Source of the DNA: Hyphomonadaceae bacterium
GTDB lineage: Bacteria; Pseudomonadota; Alphaproteobacteria; Caulobacterales; Maricaulaceae
Assembly: GCA_013001295.1 (NCBI GenBank)
Contig: JABDMW010000047.1
Coordinates: 62,001 to 126,000, forward strand
Direction of reading: 5' to 3'
Length of the DNA: 64,000 nucleotides
Positions 39,243-49,736 of this stretch are shown here, piece by piece. The number at the start of each line of letters is the position of its first letter. Position 1 is the first letter of the stretch. The notes under the pieces are model-generated. The model made no database searches, was not told the origin of the DNA, and worked only from the letters and a program-made list of their open reading frames with translations. Made by a program: the position numbers and the translations under genes.

Positions 39243-40592
39243 ATGACAAAGAAATATTTTGGTACAGACGGCATAAGAGGGTTAGCAAATAAAGACAGCA
39301 TGTCACCGCAGAATGTATTGCGGCTGGGTATGGCGGCTGGCAAATATTTCATGCGAGAAAACGGGCGCAGACACAGTGTCGTAATCGGAAAAGATACAAG
39401 ATTATCAGGTTATATGATTGAACCTGCACTGGTTGCGGGATTTACGTCTGTTGGCATGGATGTACGATTGTTTGGCCCTTTACCGACGCCCGGTGTCGCG
39501 ATGATGACCCGGTCATTACGTGCTGATTTGGGCGTAATGATAACGGCATCCCATAATAAATATCACGACAACGGTATTAAACTGTTTGGGCCTGATGGTA
39601 AAAAGTTAAACGATTCGGCAGAGGCTGAAATTGAAAAATTGATGCATGAGGGCTGGAAAGAGGGATTGGCAACCAGCGATGAATTAGGGCGGGCGAAACG
39701 ATATGACAATGCTCAAGCCCGGTATATTGAAATTGTTAAAGCGACGCTTCCCCGCCGGATAAATTTAAACGGGCTTCGGATTGTCATAGATTGTGCCAAT
39801 GGTGCAGCATACAAGACCGCGCCAGAAACACTCTGGGAACTCGGCGCGCAAGAGGTTATTCCCATCGGTGTGGATCCGAACGGATTTAATATCAACAAAG
39901 CATGCGGTTCCACACACACCACAGCGTTGTCGGAAGCAGTCCTCCAACATAAGGCGCATGTTGGCATTGCCCTGGATGGTGATGCGGATCGGCTGATTAT
40001 GTGCGATGAGAAAGGCACAATTATCGACGGCGATCAATTATTGGCACTCATCGGCACCGGATGGGCGGAGACGCAACGTCTTACGCGTAACGGTATTGTG
40101 GCGACTGTTATGTCCAATCTGGGACTGGAACGGTATTTACAAGATGCCAATCTAGAACTCGTTCGAACAGCTGTCGGAGATCGGTATGTTGCAGAGCGCA
40201 TGCGAGCAGACGGGTACAATGTCGGTGGTGAACAATCAGGACATTTGCTGATGACCGATTATTCAACGACCGGGGACGGTACGATTGCCGCACTACAAGT
40301 TTTGGCCGAAATTATTCGTAGAGATAAACCGGCCAGTGAGGTTCTGCATTTGTTTGAACCGGTACCGCAAATTCTTAAAAACGTGAGTTATAACGGCGTA
40401 AACCCATTAGGATTTACCGATGTACAATCGGCAATTAAGGACGCGCAAAGTGAAATGGGCAACACCGGTCGAATTCTTGTTCGTGCTTCCGGAACCGAGC
40501 CGCTGATCCGCGTGATGGCAGAAGGGGACGACGCAAGCCTGGTCAAGAAAATTACAGACGGATTGGCCGATTATATAGAAAAAGCCGCTTAA
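39243..40592 (+). CDS. glmM: Phosphoglucosamine mutase
   Basis: [47 protein letters not shown]. Confidence 0.97.
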   Translation: MTKKYFGTDGIRGLANKDSMSPQNVLRLGMAAGKYFMRENGRRHSVVIGKDTRLSGYMIEPALVAGFTSVGMDVRLFGPLPTPGVAMMTRSLRADLGVMITASHNKYHDNGIKLFGPDGKKLNDSAEAEIEKLMHEGWKEGLATSDELGRAKRYDNAQARYIEIVKATLPRRINLNGLRIVIDCANGAAYKTAPETLWELGAQEVIPIGVDPNGFNINKACGSTHTTALSEAVLQHKAHVGIALDGDADRLIMCDEKGTIIDGDQLLALIGTGWAETQRLTRNGIVATVMSNLGLERYLQDANLELVRTAVGDRYVAERMRADGYNVGGEQSGHLLMTDYSTTGDGTIAALQVLAEIIRRDKPASEVLHLFEPVPQILKNVSYNGVNPLGFTDVQSAIKDAQSEMGNTGRILVRASGTEPLIRVMAEGDDASLVKKITDGLADYIEKAA

Positions 40593-40601
40593 GTCCGCGG
40601 C
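40584..40601 (-). terminator. Candidate intrinsic terminator for the ugd/AIG2-like transcript, embedded in the 3' end of glmM
   Basis: Minus strand: GCCGC-GGACTTAA-GCGGC followed by TTTTTC. Confidence 0.5.
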
Positions 40602-40921
40602 ACCGCCCGATAGATAAATGTAGTTATTAATTCTCCGGTATCCAAAATTGCCTCGATTTCAACCCGTTGATAATCCGCGCCTTCAAAATCATCCAATCGT
40701 TGCCAATGCGCCGGTAAATCGTTTGAACGAAATATCAGGCCTTTAACCAGATCGCCGTTCGGATCTGGAAAAAAGCCCGGTGCCAATTTGCTTCGACCCC
40801 AGCCCTTAATAAATTTTTTACCCCGAACACTGGCTTTTTGCCATGTGCCCGTCATGCCATCCATGATGTGCGCATTGCGCTCTCCTGGCGCCAACGTCCC
40901 ATAAACAAATAATGAATTCAT
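40589..40921 (-). CDS. Gamma-glutamylcyclotransferase (AIG2-like) family protein
   Basis: [23 protein letters not shown]...; [22 protein letters not shown]. Confidence 0.88.
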   Translation of the reverse strand: MNSLFVYGTLAPGERNAHIMDGMTGTWQKASVRGKKFIKGWGRSKLAPGFFPDPNGDLVKGLIFRSNDLPAHWQRLDDFEGADYQRVEIEAILDTGELITTFIYRAVPRT

Positions 40922-40924
40922 AGA

Positions 40925-42229
40925 TTAAGGTCGCCCGATACTGGAATAGGTAAATCCCATATCTGCCATTCGTGAAGGGCTATAAATATTTCGTAAATCG
41001 ACGAGAACCGGGGTGTTAACGATCGATTTTAGTCTTTCAAAATCGAGCGCTCGAAATTGATCCCACTCGGTTACGATCACCAATACATCACTTTTCTCCG
41101 CACAGGTATATGCGTTATCGCAATAGGTAATATCGGGCAATAAATGCTTTGCCTCTTCCATCGCTTCCGGATCATAGGCCCGGATATGAGCACCAGCATT
41201 GCGTAAATTTTCGATGATCGGAATTGAGGGCGACTCGCGCATATCATCTGTATTTGGCTTAAAGGCCAGTCCGAGAATTGAGATTGTTTTGCCTTTTACC
41301 TGGCCGCCACACGCGGTCACAATTCTCTCATGCATTTTTGCTTTGCGTTGATCATTTACGTCGACAACAGCTTCGACAATTCTTAACGGCGCACCGGCTT
41401 CTTGTGCTGTTCGAACGACAGCCAATGTGTCCTTGGGAAAACACGATCCTCCATAACCGGGCCCGGCATGCAAGAATTTTTTCCCGATCCGTCCATCCAG
41501 CCCGATGCCTTTTGACACTTCCTGCACATTGGCTCCGACTTTCTCACACAAGTCGGCTATTTCATTGATAAATGTAATTTTTGTCGCAAGAAACGCATTT
41601 CCGGCATATTTAATTAGCTCAGATGTGCGACGATCGGTAAATACCATCGGCGTTTCATTGATAAATAATGGCCGATACAATCGGCGCATGACATCACGCG
41701 CACGTTCAGACATTGTGCCAACGACCACGCGGTCAGGTCGTTTAAAGTCTTCGATCGCGGCGCCCTCGCGTAGGAATTCCGGGTTGGAAACAACATCGAA
41801 TTCGCCGTTTGGTTTCGCTTTTTTAATGATGGATTGTACTTCGTCACCCGTGCCAACAGGTACGGTCGATTTTGTGATAATCACGGTATACCCTTCCATC
41901 ACCGCGGCGATTTCCTTAGCTGCAGCATAGACAAATGACAAATCCGCGTGTCCATCACCGCGGCGTGACGGTGTCCCGACCGCAATGAATACCGCATCTG
42001 CATCGCGAACGGCTTCATTGATCTCGGTGGTAAATTCTAAGCGCCCTTCACGTACATTTTTAGCGACCAGATTGTCCAATCCCGGTTCATATATCGGGAT
42101 ACCGCCTTCATTTAAGACTTTAATTTTTTTTGGATCTTTATCGACACAGATGACCTGATGTCCGAAATCAGCAAAACACACACCGGAAACCAGTCCGACA
42201 TACCCTGTACCTATCATCGCGACGCGCAT
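40925..42229 (-). CDS. ugd: UDP-glucose 6-dehydrogenase
   Basis: MRVAMIGTGYVGLVSGVCFADFGHQV; GPGYGGSCFPKDTLAV; LGLAFKPNTDDMRESPSI. Confidence 0.97.
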   Translation of the reverse strand: MRVAMIGTGYVGLVSGVCFADFGHQVICVDKDPKKIKVLNEGGIPIYEPGLDNLVAKNVREGRLEFTTEINEAVRDADAVFIAVGTPSRRGDGHADLSFVYAAAKEIAAVMEGYTVIITKSTVPVGTGDEVQSIIKKAKPNGEFDVVSNPEFLREGAAIEDFKRPDRVVVGTMSERARDVMRRLYRPLFINETPMVFTDRRTSELIKYAGNAFLATKITFINEIADLCEKVGANVQEVSKGIGLDGRIGKKFLHAGPGYGGSCFPKDTLAVVRTAQEAGAPLRIVEAVVDVNDQRKAKMHERIVTACGGQVKGKTISILGLAFKPNTDDMRESPSIPIIENLRNAGAHIRAYDPEAMEEAKHLLPDITYCDNAYTCAEKSDVLVIVTEWDQFRALDFERLKSIVNTPVLVDLRNIYSPSRMADMGFTYSSIGRP

Positions 42230-42245
42230 AAAAGTCTCTTCTTAG

Positions 42246-43760
42246 CTATATCTTTTGATCATATTCGCCGATTTCAGGGTATTTGGCCAGACGGGCCTCG
42301 ATCTCGCGAAACATTGCGTTTTTATTGTCTTCAGATGTCGGGCTTTCTACGACGACAACGAGATTTGGTGTATTGGAGCTGGCCCGAACAAGACCCCAGG
42401 TGCCATCTTCCAGCACAACCCGAACGCCATTTACCGTGTTTAAATCGATGATTTCTTGGCCCAGAAGTTTATCACCTTTGGCCTTAGCGTCTTGATACTC
42501 TTGAATGACTCGGTCCACGACACCGTATTTTTCTTCGTCTGCACAATAGGGCGACATAGTCGGGCTTCCCCATGTCATCGGAAGGGCCCGGCGCAAATCA
42601 GCCATAGATTTCTCAGGATTTCTGTCGAGCATTTGCAAAATTGCAATGGCGGAAAGGATTCCGTCATCATAGCCGCGTCCGATTGGATGATTGAAAAAGT
42701 AATGTCCGGATTTTTCAAATCCAACGAGAGCGCCGATTTCTTTACTGCGGCGCTTTATGTACGAATGTCCGGTCTTCCAATAGTCTGTCTTGGCGCCGTT
42801 TTCGATCAAAACCGGATCGGTCAGATAGAGACCGGTTGATTTTACGTCAGCAACAAATTGCGCATTTTCGTATTGCGTAGACAAATCGCGTGCGAGCATC
42901 ACGCCGACTTTGTCGGCAAATATTTCTTCGCCCTCATTGTCGACAACACCGCAGCGATCGCCATCCCCGTCAAATCCAACCGCGAGATCGGCGTCGTATT
43001 TCAGAACCGCGTCCCGCATCGCGTGTAACATTTTCATGTCTTCAGGATTAGGATTATATGACGGGAAATTGTGATCCAAATCGCAGTTTATCGGGATAAC
43101 TTCAGCCCCGATTTGATCGAGAACATGGGGCGCGAAAGCCCCTGCTGTTCCATTGCCGCAGGCACATATGATTTTGAGTTTGCGTTTGAGTTTTATATCT
43201 TTGGAGAGATCGCGCATATAAATTTCGGCCATGCCCTCGATTTTTTTATAACCACCGCCTCTGCGGGCTTTCTGTTGGCCGGAAAGTGCAATTTCTTTGA
43301 GACGGCTCATTTCGTCGGGCCCAAAGGTCAATGGCCGTTCCACGCCCATTTTTACACCCGTCCACCCATTGCTGTTATGGCTGGCAGTGACCATGGCCAC
43401 GCAGGGCACATCCAGTTCAAATTGCGCGAAATAGGCAGTCGGAGACAAGGCGAGGCCGATATCCATGACTTCGATGCCAGCTCCCATGAGACCGACGCTC
43501 AGGGCTTGTTTGATCGACAGGGAATAGGCGCGATAATCGTGACCCACGACGATTTGAGGCTTTTTATCAAGCTCATAGATTAATGTTCCCAAAGCCGCGC
43601 CAAGAGTTTGAATGCCGTATAAATTAATCTCGGGTGCTTTATCGTCTCCGGGCGCACCAAACCACCACCGGGCATCATACTCACGAAACCCTGTTGGTTT
43701 AATCATCGCATGGTTTTCAAAATCCAGTGAATTGGCTTTTAAGTCGGTTTTAGGGATCAT
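42246..43760 (-). CDS. Phosphomannomutase/phosphoglucomutase
   Basis: VTASHNSNGWTGVKMG; VGFDGDGDRCGVVD; FEKSGHYFF. Confidence 0.93.
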   Translation of the reverse strand: MIPKTDLKANSLDFENHAMIKPTGFREYDARWWFGAPGDDKAPEINLYGIQTLGAALGTLIYELDKKPQIVVGHDYRAYSLSIKQALSVGLMGAGIEVMDIGLALSPTAYFAQFELDVPCVAMVTASHNSNGWTGVKMGVERPLTFGPDEMSRLKEIALSGQQKARRGGGYKKIEGMAEIYMRDLSKDIKLKRKLKIICACGNGTAGAFAPHVLDQIGAEVIPINCDLDHNFPSYNPNPEDMKMLHAMRDAVLKYDADLAVGFDGDGDRCGVVDNEGEEIFADKVGVMLARDLSTQYENAQFVADVKSTGLYLTDPVLIENGAKTDYWKTGHSYIKRRSKEIGALVGFEKSGHYFFNHPIGRGYDDGILSAIAILQMLDRNPEKSMADLRRALPMTWGSPTMSPYCADEEKYGVVDRVIQEYQDAKAKGDKLLGQEIIDLNTVNGVRVVLEDGTWGLVRASSNTPNLVVVVESPTSEDNKNAMFREIEARLAKYPEIGEYDQKI

Positions 43761-43900
43761 TTCAACGGGTCCATTTTCTAATTACTCCCTTTCTGAACAA
43801 GCGAACATATTAATCAAGCCAAAATATTTGAAGATATTGCGACGGAATGTGAGCGTGCCAATCGTTTAAGGGAGGAGAGAGGTTGTAAATGGAGGAAAAA

Positions 43901-44311
43901 ATGAAACTTTATTTGATGACTTTAGTTGGTGTGGCGAGCTTATCAGCGTGTTCAACTGCCCAGGCGCATCCCGCCCACCATTTTGCGTATGGAAAATCCG
44001 GGGGATGGGTGTTAAATCCGGCCAAATGCCCCGATTTGGTAGAGGACTGGCGTGATCGGCGGGAATCCCGCCGTGATGAAGCTTATGATCATGGTCCCCG
44101 TGACGTGATCGAAGATTGGGTGGACCGTCGAGAATCCCGGCGTGATGAGGCGGTGACGTATTGCCCGGCGCGTGCGTGGGAATGGCGAGGTGGCCGGTAT
44201 GTGGCCCACAAACATGGCCCGCGGCCGGTACGGGTAAATATATTTTATCATCCGCACAAAAGAACTTATTATCACAAGCATGGGCATCGGCATATCGCTG
44301 TCCGGTTTTAA
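43901..44311 (+). CDS. Small secreted repeat/His-rich protein
   Basis: Strong RBS GGAGGAAAAA-ATG; signal peptide; duplicated EDWxDRRESRRDEA 23-aa unit; His-rich C-terminus. Confidence 0.7.
   Translation: MKLYLMTLVGVASLSACSTAQAHPAHHFAYGKSGGWVLNPAKCPDLVEDWRDRRESRRDEAYDHGPRDVIEDWVDRRESRRDEAVTYCPARAWEWRGGRYVAHKHGPRPVRVNIFYHPHKRTYYHKHGHRHIAVRF
44042..44179 (+). repeat. Two tandem 69-bp units encoding EDW[RV]DRRESRRDEA...
   Basis: Units start at 44042 and 44111; includes perfect palindrome GGCGGGAATCCCGCC at 44058-44072. Confidence 0.75.
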
Positions 44312-44358
44312 TCAAAATGTTGGAATACCTTGCGCGTAGATTCGGCGCGTTAGGTCTT

Positions 44359-45324
44359 TCAGCCCAACCCGGCCCTCAGTAAATCGTGCATATGCAGGAT
44401 TCCGATGGGTTTCTTACCATTCAAGACAAACAATTGCATCACTTGCGGGAGCTTAGCCGTCATCAAATGCAAGGCTTCCGCGGCCAAAGTGTCTTCGGAA
44501 ACTGATTTCGGCGATTTCGTCATGATGGCGCTGGCCGTCGTGTTCAACAGGTCCTGGTCAAGGTTTCTTCTGATGTCACCATCCGTGATAATTCCGACTA
44601 ATTCGTCGTTGCTGGAAACGAGTCCGACGCAACCAAATCCTTTTTGACTGAGCTCTTGTAAAGCATCTCGCATATTTGAGCTTTCGGAAACCAAAGGCAT
44701 TTCGTCAGCTTTGTGCATGAGATCGGATACCAGCGTCAGCTGTGCTCCTAGTGCGCCACCGGGATGCAGGTTTTTAAAATCACCTGCCGTAAACCCGCGG
44801 GCCTCCAGTAAAGCGACTGCCAGCGCGTCTCCCAAGGCCATCTGCAGGGTTGTCGAAGTGGTTGGCGCGCCGGTAACCGCGCAAGCTTCAGGTGTTTCGG
44901 GGAGCTGTAAAATATAATCTGCCGCTTTGCCCAAAGTGCTGGTTTTTAGGTTGGTCACGGCGATCAAAGGCACGCCATAGCGTTTGCAATAGGCGAGCAT
45001 GTCCGCAAGTTCTTTGGTTTCCCCGGAGCGCGAAAGGGCAATCACGGCATCATCGCTGGTGATCATCCCCATATCGCCATGGCTGGCTTCGGTTGGATGA
45101 ACGAATAGTGCAGGCGTGCCTGTTGAAGCCAGGGTCGCGGCGATTTTACGCGCCACATGGCCGCTTTTGCCAACGCCGGCCATGATTGTGCGGCCGTTAA
45201 GATTCTGGAGCCGCTCAACAATTGCATCAAACTCGGCCCCAAGTCCTTGCGAAAGGGCGGTGAGACCATTAATTTCCGTCTCTATAACCCGGCGGGCGGT
45301 TTGTATGGCGTTAAATTTACTCAT
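44359..45324 (-). CDS. kdsD: Arabinose-5-phosphate isomerase (KpsF/GutQ family)
   Basis: SIS domain (MAGVGKSGHVARKIAATLASTGTPALFVHPTEASHGDMGMI) plus two CBS domains. Confidence 0.95.
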   Translation of the reverse strand: MSKFNAIQTARRVIETEINGLTALSQGLGAEFDAIVERLQNLNGRTIMAGVGKSGHVARKIAATLASTGTPALFVHPTEASHGDMGMITSDDAVIALSRSGETKELADMLAYCKRYGVPLIAVTNLKTSTLGKAADYILQLPETPEACAVTGAPTTSTTLQMALGDALAVALLEARGFTAGDFKNLHPGGALGAQLTLVSDLMHKADEMPLVSESSNMRDALQELSQKGFGCVGLVSSNDELVGIITDGDIRRNLDQDLLNTTASAIMTKSPKSVSEDTLAAEALHLMTAKLPQVMQLFVLNGKKPIGILHMHDLLRAGLG

Positions 45325-45336
45325 TGCGTTTTTGTA

Positions 45337-46335
45337 TCAGGGAATTTTGCGGATGTGAATGCCGCGTCTGAGAACCTTTATCGGAGACCACGTAAATTTC
45401 GATAAAAGCGCTAGCATACTAATTTTTCTTGTATTTTGTACCTTGCGTCGTGTTTCCATAATTTCAGGTAGACCAACCATAGCGTCTTTAACGCCCTGTA
45501 ACGTCGGTCCAAACCGATCTTTTCTAAACAACGCCCAATACAAATATGCGAGGTTTGCGAGGATGTGGACGGGTAAGAGTAGAATCAGCAGGGCCGCCGG
45601 CATGTTCTTGAAAAAAGTCCAGATCCGATTGCGCGTGCCATGATATATGGCAAAATTTGGTACTTTTGAGGCAATTGCCGAACTCACATGATCAACGATT
45701 GCGGCCTGAGATTGGATACAGTCAAAGCCTGTCAATTGCATACGAAATGCGAGATCCACATCTTCGTGATAACAAAAAAACCGTTCGTCAAAGCCGCCCA
45801 ATTCCAGAAATTTTTCGCGGTCATAGAGGGCCGCCGCGGCACAAGGTCCAAATACAAACCCGGTAGCAGGTGGCATGGAGTTGTGCCCATATCCAGCGCG
45901 ATACGCGATTCCGCTGAAATGATAACAATCGCCGGCGCCGTCCAAGGTCGGCGTATCGGCCAACGCCAGATATTGGGTTGATCCAACCATGGCGATATTT
46001 GGCGCAATCGTGGTCTCTGCCAATAGTTTTTCCAGCCAATCGGGCCTGGCAAAAGCATCCGGGTTAAGGAGCGCTATCCACGGCGAATTTGCAAGTTTTG
46101 CCGCATGATTATTGGCGACAGCAAACCCCGCATTATAACCGAGTTCAATAATCGTGAATCTTTTGTCGAGTTTCGGGAGGGTTCCCAGTGACCCATCTGT
46201 CGATCCATTATCCACAATAAAACATTCAAAATCAGCTTCCATTTGGGACAACAAAGACCGGGTGGACTTTGCTAGCCAATCTCCAGCATTATAGTTGACA
46301 ATAATGACCGATACTTTTGAAATTTGGCTCTCCAT
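45337..46335 (-). CDS. GT2-family glycosyltransferase
   Basis: VSVIIVNYNAGDWLAKSTRSLLSQ...FIVDNGSTDGS...LLNPDAFARPDWL...FFCYHEDVDLAFRMQ. Confidence 0.92.
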   Translation of the reverse strand: MESQISKVSVIIVNYNAGDWLAKSTRSLLSQMEADFECFIVDNGSTDGSLGTLPKLDKRFTIIELGYNAGFAVANNHAAKLANSPWIALLNPDAFARPDWLEKLLAETTIAPNIAMVGSTQYLALADTPTLDGAGDCYHFSGIAYRAGYGHNSMPPATGFVFGPCAAAALYDREKFLELGGFDERFFCYHEDVDLAFRMQLTGFDCIQSQAAIVDHVSSAIASKVPNFAIYHGTRNRIWTFFKNMPAALLILLLPVHILANLAYLYWALFRKDRFGPTLQGVKDAMVGLPEIMETRRKVQNTRKISMLALLSKFTWSPIKVLRRGIHIRKIP

Positions 46336-46433
46336 TTGAATGAGAATGGCTTATGCCAAGCTATAGATGTGATGCAAGTTGTTTATCAATCCGGTTGTTT
46401 GGTCTAAGAACAAGCACCAGATAAGGACTCTAT

Positions 46434-47036
46434 ATGAAACTCTATGATTATTTGCCTTCCGGTAACGGCTATAAAGTGCGTTTGTTATTGTCCTGGCTCG
46501 GCGAAGACTATGATTTCGTGGCATTGAATATTCACGCTGGCGACACGAAAACTCCAGACTTTCTCGCCAAGAATCCTGCCGGTCAAATTCCGCTTTTGGA
46601 GCTCGATGATGGTCGGGTCCTCGCGGAATCAAATGCGATTATGTTCTACTTAGCACTCGGATCAGATTATCTGCCGACAGATGCCTTCGCCCAAGGCGAG
46701 GTTTTACGCTGGATGTTTTTTGAACAATATAAACATGAGCCGTCGATCGCCGTCGCCAGATTTATTCACAACTACGCCTATGAAGACCGCAAGCGCGAAC
46801 TTCCCGCATTGATGAAAAAGGGTAAAGCGGCGCTGGATGTCATGGAAGGGCATTTGAACAACTATGACTTTTTTGTCGGCGATAAGCTGAGTATCGCGGA
46901 TATCGCGCTTTACGCCTATACGCATGTGGGGGAAGAGGGGAAATTTGACTTAAAATCCTATAAAGCCATTCGAGCCTGGCTGAACCGCGTTAAAAAGCAT
47001 CCAAATTATATCAAGATAACAGACATACCTAAATGA
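46434..47036 (+). CDS. Glutathione S-transferase family protein
   Basis: MKLYDYLPSGNGYKVRLLLSWLGEDY...NPAGQIPLLELDDGRVLAESNAIMFYLA. Confidence 0.92.
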   Translation: MKLYDYLPSGNGYKVRLLLSWLGEDYDFVALNIHAGDTKTPDFLAKNPAGQIPLLELDDGRVLAESNAIMFYLALGSDYLPTDAFAQGEVLRWMFFEQYKHEPSIAVARFIHNYAYEDRKRELPALMKKGKAALDVMEGHLNNYDFFVGDKLSIADIALYAYTHVGEEGKFDLKSYKAIRAWLNRVKKHPNYIKITDIPK

Positions 47037-47452
47037 TCGACGACTTGTATAATACCGACGTCTTGAGCCTTGCAGCGAGTATCGCTCATGTGGGCACTTT
47101 GGAAGAGCCGGATGCATCCGTTCGTAAAGTCTCCAAGCTGTGCGGATCCTGGGTGGAAGTTGACGTGAAAGCGGATGGTGACATTGTCACAGGTTTTGCG
47201 ATAAGGCTCCAGGCCTGTGCGCTGGGGCAGGCGAGTGCCGCTATATTGGCCGAACGTGTCATTGGTGCTTCCCTGGCTGAGCTTAAGACGGCACGCGATG
47301 CATTAAAGGCGATGTTAAAATCTGGTGGAGCGCCGCCAACAGGAAAGTTTTCAAAACTGGCGCTCCTACAGGAAGTCGCAAATTATCCAGCTCGGCACGT
47401 GTCGACGCTCTTGGCGTTCAATGCTGTGGTCGAAGCTCTGGAGTCGCTCTAA
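47033..47452 (+). CDS. Iron-sulfur cluster assembly scaffold (IscU/NifU-like) protein
   Basis: KLCGSWVEVDVKADGDIVTGFAIRLQACALGQASAAILAERVIGASLAELK. Confidence 0.85.
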   Translation: MIDDLYNTDVLSLAASIAHVGTLEEPDASVRKVSKLCGSWVEVDVKADGDIVTGFAIRLQACALGQASAAILAERVIGASLAELKTARDALKAMLKSGGAPPTGKFSKLALLQEVANYPARHVSTLLAFNAVVEALESL

Positions 47453-47779
47453 GTGACCAATCCGCTCGTATATGTGGCGATCGGTCTATTAAAGATCTAC
47501 AAAGTGACGTTTTCGCCGCTTTTCTCGGCAATTGGTATTAAGTGCCGTCACTATCCCGGGTGTTCTTCTTACGCGATCGACGCCTTTAGGAAACATGGCG
47601 TCTGGCGCGGGTTCTGGCTGACGCTATCGCGCCTTAGCCGTTGTCACCCGTGGGGCTCATCAGGTATTGATCCCGTGCCGGAATGCCACTATCACCACCC
47701 TTTCTGGGCGCCTTGGCGGCATGGCGACTGGAGCTGGACAAAGCGCACTCAAAATTCGGATTGCGTGCACGAAGATTAG
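47453..47779 (+). CDS. yidD: Membrane protein insertion efficiency factor
   Basis: CRHYPGCSSYAIDAFRKHGVWRGFWLTLSRLSRCHPWGSSGIDPVPE. Confidence 0.93.
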   Translation: MTNPLVYVAIGLLKIYKVTFSPLFSAIGIKCRHYPGCSSYAIDAFRKHGVWRGFWLTLSRLSRCHPWGSSGIDPVPECHYHHPFWAPWRHGDWSWTKRTQNSDCVHED

Positions 47780-47803
47780 ACGAATAACAGGACCGGTACC
47801 GAC

Positions 47804-49732
47804 ATGTTGACGATAACTTTTCCAGATGGCGCTAAGCGCGAATATGAGGACGGCTCCAGCGCGTTCGATATCGCCAAATCAATTTCTTCGGGGTTGGCCA
47901 AAAAAGTCCTGGCTGCGAAAATTAATGACGAACTATGGGATGCAAAACGTCCGCTAGAAGGCGATGCAGAGCTGCAATTAATTACCGCAGATGATCCGGA
48001 AGGATTGGAACTGATCAGGCATGATGCCGCTCATGTATTGGCTGAAGCGGTTCAGGAGCTGTTTCCGGGTACCCAAGTTACGATCGGCCCCGTGATCGAG
48101 GACGGGTTTTATTATGATTTCGCGCGTGATGAACCATTTTCTGTCGATGATTTCGCGGCGATTGAAAAGAAAATGCGCTTTATTATAGAGCGTAACAACC
48201 CTTTTACACGGGAAGTGTGGAAGCGGGACGACGCGATCGAACATTTTAAATCCATTGGAGAAACCTATAAAGCGGAACTGATTTCAGACCTGCCGAAAGA
48301 CGAGGAAATTACCATTTACCGCCAAGGGGATTGGTATGATTTGTGTAAGGGGCCTCACCTGCCAAGCGTCGGCAAAGTCGGCAAGGCCTTCAAATTGATG
48401 AAAGTGGCCGGCGCATATTGGCGCGGCGACAGCAAGAATGCGCAACTGCAACGTATCTACGGGACCGCATGGGTCAATCAAGCTGATTTGGATGCTCATT
48501 TAAAACGGATTGAGGAAGCTGAAAAACGCGATCACAGGAAATTGGGTCGTGAAATTGACCTCTTTCATTTTCAGGAAGAAGCACAGGGTCAGGCTTTTTG
48601 GCATGCCAAAGGCTGGACTCTTTATCGTGCCTTGCAGGACTATATGCGGCGTCGCCAAATGAAAAATGGGTATGAGGAAATCCGTACGCCCGAGCTGATG
48701 GACCGTAAGTTTTGGGAAGCGTCCGGTCACTGGTCGAAATACAAAGAGAATATGTTCATTTCCTCTATCGAGGATGAGGATAAAGAACTCGCGCTCAAAC
48801 CGATGAACTGCCCGTGCCATGTGCAGGTGTTTAATCATGGCCAGCGATCCTATAAAGATCTACCGATCCGGTTCGCTGAATTTGGCTCCTGTCACCGCTA
48901 TGAACCTTCGGGCGCTCTTCACGGGCTGATGCGGGTACGGGCATTTACCCAGGATGACGGCCATATTTTCTGCCGTGAAGATCAGGTTGTGGATGAGGTC
49001 AAGAATTTTTGTGCCTTGCTGACGTCCGTGTATAAAGATTTGGGATTTGAGGATGTCATGGTTCGTTTTTCCGACCGGCCGGAAGTCCGCGTCGGGTCAG
49101 ACGAAGTGTGGGACCGGGCGGAGAAATCCTTGCGCGCGGCAGCCGATGCCACAGGCTTAGAGGTTGAGTATAACCCCGGTGACGGCGCATTTTACGGGCC
49201 GAAACTTGATTTTGTCCTCAAGGATGCCATCGGACGTGAGTGGCAAACCGGGACTATTCAGGCCGATTTCAATCTCCCTGAACGTCTGGACGCGACCTAT
49301 ATTGGTGCCGACGATTCACGTCATCGTCCCGTTATGTTGCACCGGGCCATTCTCGGGTCGTTCGAACGGTTTTTGGGCATCTTGATCGAAAATTATGCGG
49401 GCCGTTTCCCGCTTTGGCTGGCGCCGGTTCAAATCGTCATCGCAACCATCACATCAGACGCCGATGACTATGCCGAACAGGTGGCTGCAAAAATGCGGGC
49501 TGCAGGATTGCGTGTCGAGACAGATCTGCGCAATGAAAAAATCAATTACAAAATTCGCGAACACTCGGTTGGAAAAATCCCTGTAATTGCAGTCGTCGGT
49601 CGCAAAGAGGCGGAAGCTAACAAACTGGCATTACGTCATTTGGGCGATGAAACCAGACAACAGGAAATTGTTGGCCTTGATGATGCGATTGACCAACTGA
49701 TAGCAGACGCTACACCGCCTGATTTGCGTTAA
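47804..49732 (+). CDS. thrS: Threonyl-tRNA synthetase
   Basis: TGS domain, HxxxH editing motif ([11 protein letters not shown]), [10 protein letters not shown] class II core, anticodon domain. Confidence 0.98.
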   Translation: MLTITFPDGAKREYEDGSSAFDIAKSISSGLAKKVLAAKINDELWDAKRPLEGDAELQLITADDPEGLELIRHDAAHVLAEAVQELFPGTQVTIGPVIEDGFYYDFARDEPFSVDDFAAIEKKMRFIIERNNPFTREVWKRDDAIEHFKSIGETYKAELISDLPKDEEITIYRQGDWYDLCKGPHLPSVGKVGKAFKLMKVAGAYWRGDSKNAQLQRIYGTAWVNQADLDAHLKRIEEAEKRDHRKLGREIDLFHFQEEAQGQAFWHAKGWTLYRALQDYMRRRQMKNGYEEIRTPELMDRKFWEASGHWSKYKENMFISSIEDEDKELALKPMNCPCHVQVFNHGQRSYKDLPIRFAEFGSCHRYEPSGALHGLMRVRAFTQDDGHIFCREDQVVDEVKNFCALLTSVYKDLGFEDVMVRFSDRPEVRVGSDEVWDRAEKSLRAAADATGLEVEYNPGDGAFYGPKLDFVLKDAIGREWQTGTIQADFNLPERLDATYIGADDSRHRPVMLHRAILGSFERFLGILIENYAGRFPLWLAPVQIVIATITSDADDYAEQVAAKMRAAGLRVETDLRNEKINYKIREHSVGKIPVIAVVGRKEAEANKLALRHLGDETRQQEIVGLDDAIDQLIADATPPDLR

Positions 49733-49736
49733 GGTC

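Noticed and set aside
43866-44315. 149-aa minus-strand ORF opposite the repeat/His-rich gene
   Set aside because: Low-complexity Pro/His translation explained by the repetitive GC-rich plus-strand gene; the plus ORF has a signal peptide and a strong RBS
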